DNA from: Pedobacter psychrophilus
Lineage (GTDB): Bacteria; Bacteroidota; Bacteroidia; Sphingobacteriales; Sphingobacteriaceae
DNA: 64,000 nt
Direction of reading: 5' to 3'
Assembly (NCBI RefSeq): GCF_001652725.1
Contig: NZ_LWHJ01000022.1
Coordinates: forward strand, 372,001-436,000
Position 1 is the first letter of the stretch; every line of letters begins with the position of its first letter. The notes under the pieces were generated by a model. It saw only the letters and a program-made list of their open reading frames with translations, did no database searches and was not told the origin of the DNA. A program made the translations under genes and the position numbers. Shown one piece after another: positions 8,768-17,903 of the stretch.

Positions 8768-10404
8768 CTCAAATATTTTCCAACAATTGGCATTCTTCTC
8801 CCCATACCAAATGCCTTTGGAGAAACCCTTAAAATAGGAGGGGTTTGGTAGCGTTTAAACTCTGCTTTGTTTACCATTTTTAAAATCCGATTAACTAAAG
8901 TTTCATCATAACCATCTGCAATTATAGCTTTAGAGCTTTTCTTCATTTCAATGTATTCAAATAAAATTTTATCCAAAACATCGTAATCTGGCAAAGAATC
9001 AGAATCTTTTTGGTCTGGTCTTAATTCTGCAGAAGGTGGTTTTACAATCGTATTGATGGGAATTATTTCTTTTTCTCTATTGATATAATTACACAGCTGA
9101 TAAACTTGGGTCTTATAACAATCACCAATTACAGAAATTGCTCCGCAAATATCACCATATAAAGTTCCATAGCCTACTGCAGATTCACTTTTATTTGAAG
9201 TATTTAATAAGATATATCCAAATTTATTAGACATCGCCATTAAAATTACTCCACGAGATCTGGCTTGTATATTTTCTTCGGTGAGATTTGCTTCTAAACC
9301 AGAAAATTCTTGCTTTAAGGTTTCATCAAAAGCATCAGCAACATTTTTTATGGGGATAATTGTACTTTTGCAACCTAAATTTTTCACTAAATCTTCTGCA
9401 TCTTTAATAGAATGGTCTGATGAATATTTAGAAGGCATTAAAACAGCCATCACGTTTTCTGCGCCTAAAGCTTCACAAGCTAAAGCACAAACTAAAGCGG
9501 AATCAATTCCTCCGGATAAACCTAAAGTTGCTTTTTCAAATCCCGATTTTTTGAAATAATCCTTAATTCCTAAAATCAAAGCCTGATATACTTGTTCAGT
9601 ATCAGTTGCTCTTTTGTTTTCTTTATTTAAAATGATAGCACTTTGTATCTGCTCCACATCAAAAACCTGAATATCTTCTTCAAAATATTTTAATTCAGAT
9701 ACTAAATCTCCGGCTTTATCAAAAACTAACGATCCACCATCAAAAATTAATTCTGTTTGTGCGCCAACGTGGTTTACATAAAAAAGAGGCAGATTATATT
9801 TTCTGCAATTTTGTGAAAGGATAAAAATCCGCTCTTCATCATGATTATAAGCAAAAGGAGATGCAGCTATATTAATCATAAAATCCGGCTCCTCTTTAAT
9901 CAACTCATCCATTGGACAAGTTTTATAAAGCGGATTATTACCCAAATTCCAAAGGTCTTCACAAACCGTTAATGCAATTTTATGTCCTTTGTAGTTGATA
10001 CATTTAAACTCATGAGCGGGTTCAAAATATCGATATTCGTCAAACACATCGTAAGTGGGCAGTAAAGCTTTTTTAACGGTTTGTTTTATCTCACCATCAG
10101 CAATAAAAAGTGCTGAATTGTATAAATCTTTGCCTTCTATAACAGGATTTACGATTGGCAATCCAATGATACAAGCAATACTACTTGTAGCTTTAGCAAT
10201 TTCATCGGCGGAAGCTTTACACAATTCTATAAATTCTGGATACTCCAAAAAATCCCTAGGCGGATAACCGGAAATACAAAGCTCAGCAAAAACGACTAAA
10301 TCAACGCCATTTGCTTTTTGCTGATTAATTGTATCGATTATTTTTTTTGTATTTGCCTCAAAATTACCGATGTGATAATTTAGTTGTGCTAAAGCTATTT
10401 TCAT
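8764..10404 (-). CDS. nadE: Glutamine-dependent NAD+ synthetase
   Basis: A 546-residue two-domain enzyme that amidates nicotinate adenine dinucleotide to NAD+. The N-terminal nitrilase-fold glutaminase domain keeps the triad Glu41 (VFAELCISGYPP), Lys112 (KALLPTYDVFDE) and Cys148 (LTVCEDLW), so it can use glutamine. The C-terminal synthetase domain has the PP-loop SGGIDS (297-302) and the later motifs NKSESAVGYGTLYGD and PPSAELRPDQ. The gene is 13 bp upstream of nothing on its own strand except the beta-barrel gene at 10418, with which it is probably co-transcribed. Its stop overlaps the convergent GH31-like gene by 4 bp. Confidence 0.96.
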   Translation of the reverse strand: MKIALAQLNYHIGNFEANTKKIIDTINQQKANGVDLVVFAELCISGYPPRDFLEYPEFIELCKASADEIAKATSSIACIIGLPIVNPVIEGKDLYNSALFIADGEIKQTVKKALLPTYDVFDEYRYFEPAHEFKCINYKGHKIALTVCEDLWNLGNNPLYKTCPMDELIKEEPDFMINIAASPFAYNHDEERIFILSQNCRKYNLPLFYVNHVGAQTELIFDGGSLVFDKAGDLVSELKYFEEDIQVFDVEQIQSAIILNKENKRATDTEQVYQALILGIKDYFKKSGFEKATLGLSGGIDSALVCALACEALGAENVMAVLMPSKYSSDHSIKDAEDLVKNLGCKSTIIPIKNVADAFDETLKQEFSGLEANLTEENIQARSRGVILMAMSNKFGYILLNTSNKSESAVGYGTLYGDICGAISVIGDCYKTQVYQLCNYINREKEIIPINTIVKPPSAELRPDQKDSDSLPDYDVLDKILFEYIEMKKSSKAIIADGYDETLVNRILKMVNKAEFKRYQTPPILRVSPKAFGMGRRMPIVGKYLS

Positions 10405-10417
10405 GTGAAAAAATACT

Positions 10418-11056
10418 TTAAAAGTAAACAGCTAAGTTTAAACCTAAATATGAATTTTTAAGTGTACCAGCACCAGATTGTATATCAGTAAAGCCATTAT
10501 CAAAAGTTAAACCACCCGCTAATTTTGTTTTTTCACCAACTGTAAATTCGGCACCCGCACCTATAATTAAAGAAGCTCTGTAAAACGATGTAGTTTTATA
10601 GATATCTATGTCTTCTTGGATAGGAGTGCTACTTAAACCTTTAATATCTTGTTTTGCTCTAACATTAAAGCCATTCCCTAAACCAAACTGACCAAAAAAT
10701 TTGAGTCCATTATTTTCAGAAGTACATAGCTTAACAGTAGCCGGTATTTCTATATATTGTAGTTTATAAACTTTTTGCTCGTTGGTTGAGTTTGCTTTTG
10801 TTTGTCCGTTAATGGTAGTTAATTTTAAAGCAGTACTAAAAGCATAATTTTGGGCAAAATAGAAATCGCCTAACAAGCCATATGTAAATCCTGCCCTTAA
10901 ACCATCGCCTTCTGTACCTTGTATATCAGATTTAATATAGCCAAAAGTTGGATGCGCAGTAAGGCCTAATTTAAAGCCTTTAAATGTGTCTTCTTGTTGG
11001 GCAAAAATAATAGAGGTGCTAAAGCATAATATAGCTGCTATTAATATCTTTTTCAT
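10418..11056 (-). CDS. PorT-like outer-membrane beta-barrel protein
   Basis: A 212-residue protein with a signal peptide (MKKILIAAILCFSTSIIFAQ) and alternating beta strands typical of the Bacteroidota outer-membrane beta-barrel family (OMP_b-brl_2): LGLTAHPTFGY, GFTYGLLGDFYF, a YIEIPATVKL strand, and a closing strand that ends in LNLAVYF with a terminal Phe. About eight strands are expected. The function is unknown. It sits directly before nadE on the same strand and is divergent from gldB, 33 bp away. Confidence 0.8.
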   Translation of the reverse strand: MKKILIAAILCFSTSIIFAQQEDTFKGFKLGLTAHPTFGYIKSDIQGTEGDGLRAGFTYGLLGDFYFAQNYAFSTALKLTTINGQTKANSTNEQKVYKLQYIEIPATVKLCTSENNGLKFFGQFGLGNGFNVRAKQDIKGLSSTPIQEDIDIYKTTSFYRASLIIGAGAEFTVGEKTKLAGGLTFDNGFTDIQSGAGTLKNSYLGLNLAVYF

Positions 11057-11089
11057 AAATTGAGTTTAATAAATTGTTAATTTGTATAG

Positions 11090-12133
11090 ATGAAAACTAC
11101 TGATTACGCCAAAATTACTCTTTTTTTTATAATATCATTTCTAACATTAGCTTGTAATCAAGAAAATAAGATTGATACCAGTAATATCAGGATAAATTTA
11201 AAAATTGAAAGGTTCGACCAAGATTTATCAAAAATTAACCCAAGTAATTTAAATGAAAAATTACCGCAATTAAGCGAGAAATATGGTAGTTTTTATAACG
11301 ATTATTTTCAAAAGATATTAAATGTTGGTCCAACAAATAATGATGATTATAAAGCCACAGTTTCTCAAATATTAGAAGGAAAACCTTTTCAGGATTTGCA
11401 GCAGGAAACTAATCAGGTTTATCCTGATATAGATAAAATAAAACCAGAAATAACAGAAGCTTTTAAAAGAATAAAATATTATTATCCTGAATGGAAAGTG
11501 CCAAAAATAATAACCTACATTTCTGGTTTTCAAGTACAAACACCAATTGGATCTGGTTATGTTGGTATTGGGCTGGATATGTTTTTAGGTAAAAATTCTA
11601 AATTTTATCCCGCATTGGTAGAAACTATCCCCAGATATATCAGCAGAAGATTCACTCCAGAAAATATAACGCCAAGAGTTGTTGAAGTAATTACCAGAGA
11701 AGATTTGTTTCCAGAATTGGATAATGATAAAACATTATTAGCTAAAATGGTTTATAATGGTAAGCTTCTTTATTTTATGAAACAAATTCAACCAGAAACT
11801 GCAGATAGTACAATCATCGGTTATTCTGAAAAACAAATGAAATGGGCTAATGATTATGAGTCTGATTGTTATGCTTATTTTCTTGATCAAGACTTATTAT
11901 ATGAAACGGATTATTTTAAAATTCAAAAATATATTTCGGAAGCACCATTTACTCCAGGCTTGGGAGAAAAAAATGAATCAGCACCTAAACTTGGTTTATT
12001 TATTGGATGGCAGATTGTTAATAATTATATGAAGGAAAATCCTAAAATAGCATTGAAAGAATTAATGTTAGAACGTGATGCTCAAAAAATACTAAAAGGA
12101 TCAAAATATCGTCCTTCTAATAAACAAAATTAA
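11090..12133 (+). CDS. gldB: Gliding motility lipoprotein GldB
   Basis: A 347-residue lipoprotein with a lipobox ending LTLAC (Cys22) and the GldB pattern: IERFDQDL near the start, YGSFYNDYFQKILN, VPKIITYISGFQ, GYVGIGLDMFLG, IPRYISRRF and LGLFIGWQIVNNYM. GldB is needed for gliding in Flavobacterium johnsoniae, where it is linked to assembly of the gliding / type IX secretion apparatus; its biochemical role is unsettled. It is followed 2 bp later by a patatin-like gene, so the two are translationally close. Position next to nadE is a common arrangement in Bacteroidota. Confidence 0.9.
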   Translation: MKTTDYAKITLFFIISFLTLACNQENKIDTSNIRINLKIERFDQDLSKINPSNLNEKLPQLSEKYGSFYNDYFQKILNVGPTNNDDYKATVSQILEGKPFQDLQQETNQVYPDIDKIKPEITEAFKRIKYYYPEWKVPKIITYISGFQVQTPIGSGYVGIGLDMFLGKNSKFYPALVETIPRYISRRFTPENITPRVVEVITREDLFPELDNDKTLLAKMVYNGKLLYFMKQIQPETADSTIIGYSEKQMKWANDYESDCYAYFLDQDLLYETDYFKIQKYISEAPFTPGLGEKNESAPKLGLFIGWQIVNNYMKENPKIALKELMLERDAQKILKGSKYRPSNKQN

Positions 12134-12135
12134 TA

Positions 12136-12921
12136 ATGAAGATAGGGATTGTATTAAGCGGTGGCGGAATTAGGGGAATAGCACATTTAGGGGTTTTGAA
12201 AGCGCTTCAAGATCAAAAAATTACGATTTCTATGATAACTGGAACAAGTGCTGGAGCTATTGTTGGTGCCTTATTTGCAAATGGTATTGATCCTTACTCA
12301 GCTCTTCAGATATTTCAAGAAACCAGAATTCTAAGGTTTTTAAGACCAGCTTTTCTTTCTCCCGCCTTATTAAGTTTAGAATCTACCATTCCTTTGTTTA
12401 AAAGATATTTACCCCATGATTCCTTTGAAAACCTAAAAATCCCCTTAATCATTACATCAACAAATTTTAATAAAGGCAAATTAGTGTATTTTCAAAAAGG
12501 AGATTTAATTAGAAAAGTATTAGCTTCAAGTTGTATTCCTGGAGTGTTTAATCCTTTAATGATTGACGGAGAATTTTATGTAGATGGAGGAGTTTTAAAT
12601 AATTTCCCAATAGAACCTTTATTGAATAATTGTGATTTTATTATTGGGTCTAGTTGTAATCACTTACCAGAGATAGATAAATTTAGAAACATTAAACACG
12701 TTTTTGAAAGGGCTGCCGTACTTTCCATAAATTCTGATATGGAAGAAAAATTAAAATGTGTAGATTTTTTGGTAGAGCCTTACGGTTTAGGACAAACTAG
12801 TTTATTTGATACCAAAAGAGCTGAAGAAATTTTTTGGTTAGCACATGAAGAAACTTTAAAGCAGATTGATCACCTCAAGACCAAAATGGAAGCAAAAGAA
12901 AAAGGTATTATCGCTAAATAA
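12136..12921 (+). CDS. Patatin-like phospholipase (cytoplasmic)
   Basis: A 261-residue RssA/patatin-type acyl hydrolase. All catalytic elements are present: oxyanion loop GGGIRG (10-14), nucleophile elbow GTSAG with Ser38, and the DGG motif with Asp150 of the Ser-Asp dyad. There is no signal peptide and no barrel domain, so it should act inside the cell on lipids or lysolipids. It starts 2 bp after gldB and is probably co-expressed with it. The length is normal for short bacterial patatins. Confidence 0.92.
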   Translation: MKIGIVLSGGGIRGIAHLGVLKALQDQKITISMITGTSAGAIVGALFANGIDPYSALQIFQETRILRFLRPAFLSPALLSLESTIPLFKRYLPHDSFENLKIPLIITSTNFNKGKLVYFQKGDLIRKVLASSCIPGVFNPLMIDGEFYVDGGVLNNFPIEPLLNNCDFIIGSSCNHLPEIDKFRNIKHVFERAAVLSINSDMEEKLKCVDFLVEPYGLGQTSLFDTKRAEEIFWLAHEETLKQIDHLKTKMEAKEKGIIAK

Positions 12922-12950
12922 CACCTTTTTAAATTATTATAAAATATATT

Positions 12951-13136
12951 TTAGTCTTTTAATACCTTCATTACTCCGCTAATTGCTATAGCTGCACCAA
13001 TAAAGGTAATTGCCCAGCCAATTAAATCAACCACCATAGAGTGATAAATAAATTGTTTGATGTATATTCCAAACAAGCCAACAAAAACTCCTAAGATAAT
13101 TACTTTATAATGTGACGGGTTATTAGCGTTTACCAT
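12951..13136 (-). CDS. Small two-helix membrane protein
   Basis: A 61-residue protein, starting at the ATG at 13134-13136, with two hydrophobic helices (about residues 12-28 and 35-55) and a short basic C-terminus. I do not recognise the family; similar small membrane proteins are often annotated as hypothetical in Sphingobacteriaceae. The open frame continues upstream to 13289, but that extension has no credible start site, overlaps the divergent lipoprotein gene, and is low-complexity, so the shorter form is preferred. It converges on the patatin gene, 29 bp away. Confidence 0.6.
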   Translation of the reverse strand: MVNANNPSHYKVIILGVFVGLFGIYIKQFIYHSMVVDLIGWAITFIGAAIAISGVMKVLKD

Positions 13137-13267
13137 TGTAATATGTTTTTTTATATGGTACAAAAATAAAACTATTGTTGAAATAACCCTACTAAATCCC
13201 AAAATCTTTAAAATAAAAATTATGTATTGTATGTGTATCAGATGCCCAATTAAGTACGTAATAAATA

Positions 13268-13735
13268 ATGATGTTAAGGATATTATCATTTTTTTTAATT
13301 GGATTCATAATTTTTAGCTGCGGTTGTAAGCAAGAAGAAAAATTAAATAATTGTGCTAATGTTAAATGTGAATCTCCGTCTATAATATTAAGATTAAGGT
13401 TTGAAGATAGTAGAACAGGGAATGATTTGCTTTTTGGATTAAATAAGAAATATGGTTTAAACGATATTAGCATTTATAGTTCAAGATTAAAAAAAGAGGT
13501 AGAATTTAAAATTGATGGCTCTAATGTAAAAAATAGCTCAATTCTTTTTGTTTCTAATTCTTCTGATGAATTCACAATTTCTTTAGCGAAAATAAAAGTA
13601 GATGTTTTGAAAGTTGAAACAAAATATACAAAATCAGATTGTTGTGGAACTTTAGAATTAGCTGGCTTTGCAAGCACTAATGCTAATTCAGCAATTGCTT
13701 ATAATAATTCTAACATCATCATCATAAAAATATAA
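13268..13735 (+). CDS. Small lipoprotein, unknown function
   Basis: A 155-residue protein with a lipoprotein signal (hydrophobic residues 4-17, then SCGCK with Cys18 or Cys20). The mature part has a Cys pair (NCANVKCES), a FEDSRTGNDLLF stretch and a CC pair near residue 120 (SDCCGTLELAG). This pattern (KCxxxxCxxP, R/K-x-x-D-xxTGxDL) recurs in Bacteroidota lipoproteins of unknown role. The start is one of two adjacent ATGs. A strong terminator follows at 13759. Confidence 0.7.
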   Translation: MMLRILSFFLIGFIIFSCGCKQEEKLNNCANVKCESPSIILRLRFEDSRTGNDLLFGLNKKYGLNDISIYSSRLKKEVEFKIDGSNVKNSSILFVSNSSDEFTISLAKIKVDVLKVETKYTKSDCCGTLELAGFASTNANSAIAYNNSNIIIIKI

Positions 13736-13758
13736 CACCTAAACAATTGATTAATCCC

Positions 13759-13791
13759 AAAACACTCTAATGCTTCGGCTTAGAGTGTTTT
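13759..13791 (+). terminator. Rho-independent terminator after the lipoprotein gene
   Basis: Perfect 12-bp stem AAAACACTCTAA / TTAGAGTGTTTT around a loop containing GCTTCGGC, followed by further T residues. It lies 23 bp after the stop at 13735. Confidence 0.85.
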
Positions 13792-13971
13792 TTTATGGGT
13801 ATTATTTTTCCTTTGAATTTATCATTCCAAAATATTCTGAAAAAGCAGAAGGTTAATCGGGGGAAATGGATGAATTTAACAAAGTAAAGATTAAAATATC
13901 TCTGCTACAATATTATTGAAATAACAGTCAATAGCTATAAGAATATCAAGCTAGTGGGTTATAAAAAATAA

Positions 13972-15105
13972 TTATTTCAAATTTGTTAAGAATGATGCTC
14001 TATCATTCTTTGAAATAATTTTTGTTTCTGCTTCTTGATAAGCTTTAATAAATGTAATAGGAATTTTAGCTTTAGCAGTGGGACTCCACTTAAACTCTAC
14101 AGCTAGCATTTTATTAGCAGTTCTCTCAATATAATCAACTTCTTGTTGCTGTGTGGTTCTCCAAAAAAAAGTTTCAGCATCTATTTGGTTTTGGAGTAAA
14201 AATTTTATCCTTTCGCTAATGATATAATTTTCCCATAGCGCACCAACATCGTTTCTATTTGCTAAAGCATTAAAATTTCTTGTTACAGCGTTGATAATTC
14301 CGTTATCATAAAAATAAATTTTCCTATTTTTCTTAATCTCATTTCTTACATTACCAGAATAAGCTGTTAAAGAAAAAACCACGAAAGCTTTCTCAAGCAA
14401 ATCAATATATTTTTCAACTGTTTTTTGATCAGCTTTTACCAATTGTGCCAATTCAGAAAAATTAACTTCGCTCCCAACTTGCAATGCCAATGCTTTTACA
14501 ATTTTCTGAAACAATAAAGGTTTACTAATTTGTTCTAAGGTGAATAAATCCTTATACAAATAGCTATCTGATAAAAGTTTTAAATGTTCTTCGGCATTAG
14601 CCGTATCAGTAACAACTTCTGGATAAGAACCATATATTATTCTCTGCTCAATCAATCTTTCTTCCGTTAAATAATCAGTTGCGTTAACCAATTCGCTGTA
14701 AGAAAATGGCAACAACATCATTTCATACTTTCTGCCAGTTAAAGATTCGTTTACCTTACCAGATAATTCAAAAGCAGAAGAGCCAGTTGCAATAACCTGT
14801 ACACTTTTAAAGCGATCTACAATTATTTTTAACAATAAACCTATCTCGTTTATCCTTTGTGCTTCATCAATAAATAAAACTTCGTAGCCGACTAATAACT
14901 GCGTAATTTGCGCAGTATTAGGTTTCGCCAACATTTCCCTTACATCGGCATCATCTCCGTTTAAGCTTAAAGTATTTTTGTCGATTTTTTGCAATAGCGT
15001 TTCTACAAAAGTAGTTTTACCTGCTTGCCTAGGTCCAAAAACAAGAAACGCTTTATTTTTAAACATTCTTTTAAGGGCATAATCTATTTGAAATCGTTCA
15101 ATCAC
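13972..15105 (-). CDS. AAA_14 / DUF4143 family ATPase
   Basis: A 377-residue protein. The N-terminal AAA-type ATPase has Walker A GPRQAGKTT (Lys30), Walker B EVLFIDEAQ and a sensor-like VIATGSSAFEL. The C-terminal half is the DUF4143 region with winged-helix and nuclease-like features (YENYIISERIKFLL, FWRTTQQQEVDYIE). These solitary ATPases are widespread and patchily distributed; their role is not established. The start is GTG at 15105: the overlapping ATG is followed at once by TGA. A matching promoter and three phased repeats lie just upstream. It ends 236 bp from the terminator at 13791, a stretch in which I see nothing else. Confidence 0.85.
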   Translation of the reverse strand: MIERFQIDYALKRMFKNKAFLVFGPRQAGKTTFVETLLQKIDKNTLSLNGDDADVREMLAKPNTAQITQLLVGYEVLFIDEAQRINEIGLLLKIIVDRFKSVQVIATGSSAFELSGKVNESLTGRKYEMMLLPFSYSELVNATDYLTEERLIEQRIIYGSYPEVVTDTANAEEHLKLLSDSYLYKDLFTLEQISKPLLFQKIVKALALQVGSEVNFSELAQLVKADQKTVEKYIDLLEKAFVVFSLTAYSGNVRNEIKKNRKIYFYDNGIINAVTRNFNALANRNDVGALWENYIISERIKFLLQNQIDAETFFWRTTQQQEVDYIERTANKMLAVEFKWSPTAKAKIPITFIKAYQEAETKIISKNDRASFLTNLK

Positions 15106-15109
15106 ATTT

Positions 15110-15141
15110 CAAATATATAATAATTTTGGATTGCAATCCAA
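15110..15141 (-). promoter_or_regulatory. Promoter of the AAA_14 gene with palindromic operator
   Basis: On the minus strand TATATTTG (15110-15117) matches TAnnTTTG. A TTG at 15139-15141 lies 21 bp upstream, the expected -33 spacing. The TTG is the outer arm of a perfect 16-bp palindrome, TTGGATTGCAATCCAA (15126-15141), so a bound regulator would cover the -33 site. Four bases separate the -7 element from the GTG start, again predicting a leaderless transcript. Confidence 0.65.
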
Positions 15142-15196
15142 TGAAAACATAATAATTTTGGATTGTAATCTAAAATAAATATAATAATTTTGGATT
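15117..15196. repeat. Three 16-bp direct repeats phased at 32 bp
   Basis: ATAATAATTTTGGATT occurs exactly at 15117-15132, 15149-15164 and 15181-15196. Each copy starts 32 bp after the last, about three helical turns, so all lie on one face of the DNA. The first continues into a perfect palindrome, the second into an imperfect one (TTGGATTGTAATCTAA), and the third is only a half-site. The array lies directly upstream of the AAA_14 ATPase gene and looks like a cooperative operator. Confidence 0.8.
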
Positions 15197-15216
15197 ATAT
15201 AAAATAGGATACAATA

Positions 15217-15248
15217 AAAAACCTCAATCATTTATCATGATTGAGGTT
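15217..15248 (-). terminator. Terminator of the ATP synthase operon
   Basis: Stem AACCTCAATCAT / ATGATTGAGGTT around a six-base loop, with a T run on the minus strand. It lies downstream of atpG. Between it and atpG (15252-15287) there are two and a half direct copies of a 14-bp unit, AGCTTTCAGCATTA. Confidence 0.8.
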
Positions 15249-15290
15249 TCAAGCTTTCAGCATTAAGCTTTCAGCATTAAGCTTTTAAAT

Positions 15291-16175
15291 TTATCCGTTA
15301 GACAAAGCCGCAGCTCCACTTACAATCTCAGAAAGTTCTGTAGTAATTGCAGCCTGACGAGCTTGATTATAAGCTAGCTTTAACTTCTTTAATAAATCAC
15401 CAGCATTATCTGTTGCTTTATCCATCGCTGTCATTCTAGCGCCATGCTCAGAAGCGTGAGAATCCAAAACTGCTTTATAAAGTTGTATTTTAATGTTTTT
15501 AGGAATTAATTCCTCAACTATTTCTTCTTTTGAAGGCTCTAAAATGTAATCAACCTGATTGGCAGAAACATTAGATTTCTTTTCCGTTTTTGGAACAGGC
15601 AATAACTGCTCGGTAGTCAAAATTTGCATTGCTGCATTTTTAAACTGATTATAAATTACTTCTACTTTATCATATTTCCCATCAACAAAACCTTTCATAA
15701 TTGATTCAGTAATTAAAGAAACATTCTCAAAGTTTAAAGCAGCAAATACTTCGTTATTGTTGCCAATAACATTGTATTTACGTTTTTCAAAGTAATCCTG
15801 AGATTTTTTACCAATTGCTACAATTTGTAAATTCCCGCTTTTTTGATAATCGCTATATTTATTGGCAATTAAATTATTTGCAGTTTTAATGGCGTTCATG
15901 TTAAAAGCCCCTGCTAAACCGCGATTTGATGTTACGACAACAATAAGTACATTTTTTACCTCACGTTCTTGAGTATAAATAGAAACACCGTCTTCTAAAC
16001 TGGCAGATAAATTTGCTAAAATTTCTTTTAGCTTATTGGCATAAGGACGTAATTGAACAATAGCATTGGTTGCTCTTTTTAGTTTAGCAGCCGAAACCAT
16101 CTTCATTGCTTTGGTAATCTGTTGTGTAGAGCTTACCGAAGATATCCTGATTCTTACTTCTTTTAAATTTGCCAT
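15291..16175 (-). CDS. atpG: F0F1 ATP synthase gamma subunit
   Basis: A 294-residue central-stalk subunit. The N-terminal helix (LKEVRIRISSVSSTQQITKAMKMVSAAKLKRA) and the C-terminal helix (DKATDNAGDLLKKLKLAYNQARQAAITTELSEIVSGAAAL) that form the rotor coiled coil are both intact. The middle nucleotide-fold region has VVVTSNRGLAGAFN. It is the last gene of the atp cluster; atpD and atpC do not follow and must lie elsewhere, which is usual in Bacteroidota. The spacer to atpA (93 bp) holds a long imperfect inverted repeat. Confidence 0.97.
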   Translation of the reverse strand: MANLKEVRIRISSVSSTQQITKAMKMVSAAKLKRATNAIVQLRPYANKLKEILANLSASLEDGVSIYTQEREVKNVLIVVVTSNRGLAGAFNMNAIKTANNLIANKYSDYQKSGNLQIVAIGKKSQDYFEKRKYNVIGNNNEVFAALNFENVSLITESIMKGFVDGKYDKVEVIYNQFKNAAMQILTTEQLLPVPKTEKKSNVSANQVDYILEPSKEEIVEELIPKNIKIQLYKAVLDSHASEHGARMTAMDKATDNAGDLLKKLKLAYNQARQAAITTELSEIVSGAAALSNG

Positions 16176-16184
16176 TTTTTATTT

Positions 16185-16269
16185 AGATGTGAGATGTGAG
16201 TATTGAGTATAGAGATAACTTTTGGTAGTCTCTGTAAGCCTCAATACTCATATCTCAATACTCAAATCT
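16185..16269. repeat. Imperfect inverted repeat between atpA and atpG
   Basis: Arms of about 30 nt built from TGAGTATTGAG-like words (16185-16214) and the complementary CTCAATACTCA-like words (16240-16269) surround a 25-nt loop. The arms are themselves made of short tandem GAGTATT units. It fills nearly the whole intergenic gap and its right edge touches the atpA stop. There is no T tract, so it is not a typical terminator. Confidence 0.7.
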
Positions 16270-17849
16270 TATTTCACGTATTTATCAGATAATTCTTTCG
16301 CAACAGTTTCTAAAACACTGGTTAAACTATCATCAAATTTACCAGCTTTAAGTGCTGCTAAAACTTCTGGATGACGTAACTCTAATTGTGTAGTGTATTC
16401 TGCTTCAAATTCTCTTACTTTATTAACAGGAACATTTCTCATCAAGTTTTTAACTCCTGCATAGATAATTGCAACTTGTTTTTCTACTGATACTGGTGAA
16501 AACTGACCTTGTTTTAAAATCTCTACGTTTCTAGCACCTTTATCTAAAACCAATTTAGTTGAAGCATCTAAATCAGAACCAAATTTAGAAAAAGCTTCTA
16601 ATTCGCGGTAACCCGCTTGGTCTAATTTTAATGTACCAGCAACTTTCTTCATTGATTTAATTTGGGCGTTACCACCTACACGAGATACAGAAATACCTAC
16701 GTTAATAGCCGGACGTACACCCGCATTAAATAAATTAGATTCTAAGAATATCTGACCATCAGTGATTGAAATTACATTGGTTGGGATATAAGCAGAAACG
16801 TCACCAGCTTGAGTTTCAATAATTGGCAATGCAGTTAAAGAACCACCACCTTTTACAATACTCCTAATGGATTCTGGTAAATCATTCATTTGTTGAGCAA
16901 TAGAATCATTTTGATTGATTTTTGCAGCTCTTTCCAATAAACGACTGTGTAAGTAAAATACATCACCAGGGTAAGCCTCACGTCCTGGAGGACGTTTTAA
17001 TAGTAACGAAACCTCGCGATAAGCAACTGCTTGTTTTGATAAATCATCATAAACAATTAAAGCTGGTCTGCCTGTATCACGGAAAAATTCACCTATTGCA
17101 GCACCGGCAAATGGAGCGTAAAACTGCATTGGAGCAGGTTCAGCAGCAGAAGCGGCAACAATAACAGTGTAAGCCATAGCTCCTTTTTCTTCTAACGCTT
17201 TAACAACGTTAGCAACTGTACTCGCTTTTTGCCCAATAGCAACATATATACAAAATACAGGTTCACCTGCATCATAAAATTCTTTTTGGTTGATAATTGT
17301 ATCAATACAAACCGCAGATTTTCCAGTCTGGCGATCACCAATAACCAACTCACGTTGTCCACGTCCTATTGGAATCATCGCATCAATTGCTTTGATACCA
17401 GTTTGTAACGGCTCAGTAACTGGCTGACGGTAGATAACTCCTGGAGCTTTACGCTCTAAAGGCATTTCGTAAGTCTGTCCAGCAATTGGTCCTTTACCAT
17501 CAATTGGTTGTCCCAAAGTGTTAACTACACGTCCGCACATACCTTCACCTACATTAATAGATGCAATACGCTTTGTACGTTTAATGGTATCACCTTCTTT
17601 AATCTCGTCAGATTGACCTAACAAAACCACACCAACGTTATCTTCTTCTAAGTTTAAAACGATACCTTGTAAGCCCGATTCAAATTCAACCAGCTCACCA
17701 GCCTGTACCTTTGTTAAACCATAAACACGGGCAATACCGTCACCCACTTGGAGCACTGTACCAACCTCTTCTAATTCAGTTTCTGACTTAAAGCCTGATA
17801 ATTGCTGACGTAAAATTGCCGAAACTTCATCTGGTCTTACTTCTACCAT
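16269..17849 (-). CDS. atpA: F0F1 ATP synthase alpha subunit
   Basis: A 526-residue subunit of the F1 catalytic head that carries the non-catalytic nucleotide sites. The Walker A motif GDRQTGKSA (about residue 170), the [16 protein letters not shown] segment and the family signature [14 protein letters not shown] are present. Residues 1-95 form the beta-barrel domain and the C-terminus is the helical domain. Length is normal. The gene lies between atpH and atpG; its 5' spacer (17850-17981) contains a copy of the dispersed intergenic repeat. Confidence 0.98.
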   Translation of the reverse strand: MVEVRPDEVSAILRQQLSGFKSETELEEVGTVLQVGDGIARVYGLTKVQAGELVEFESGLQGIVLNLEEDNVGVVLLGQSDEIKEGDTIKRTKRIASINVGEGMCGRVVNTLGQPIDGKGPIAGQTYEMPLERKAPGVIYRQPVTEPLQTGIKAIDAMIPIGRGQRELVIGDRQTGKSAVCIDTIINQKEFYDAGEPVFCIYVAIGQKASTVANVVKALEEKGAMAYTVIVAASAAEPAPMQFYAPFAGAAIGEFFRDTGRPALIVYDDLSKQAVAYREVSLLLKRPPGREAYPGDVFYLHSRLLERAAKINQNDSIAQQMNDLPESIRSIVKGGGSLTALPIIETQAGDVSAYIPTNVISITDGQIFLESNLFNAGVRPAINVGISVSRVGGNAQIKSMKKVAGTLKLDQAGYRELEAFSKFGSDLDASTKLVLDKGARNVEILKQGQFSPVSVEKQVAIIYAGVKNLMRNVPVNKVREFEAEYTTQLELRHPEVLAALKAGKFDDSLTSVLETVAKELSDKYVK

Positions 17850-17903
17850 TTTATTATTTTTTTTATTATTTTTTGAAAAACTTTATTCCGCATCTTTTAA
17901 TTT

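Noticed and set aside
13137-13473. Upstream extension of the small membrane protein and an overlapping 93-codon frame on the minus strand
   Set aside because: Both are low-complexity and overlap the well-supported lipoprotein gene on the plus strand.
15252-15287. Short AGCTTTCAGCATTA tandem repeat as a regulatory site
   Set aside because: Only two and a half copies, downstream of atpG and next to its terminator; likely slippage.
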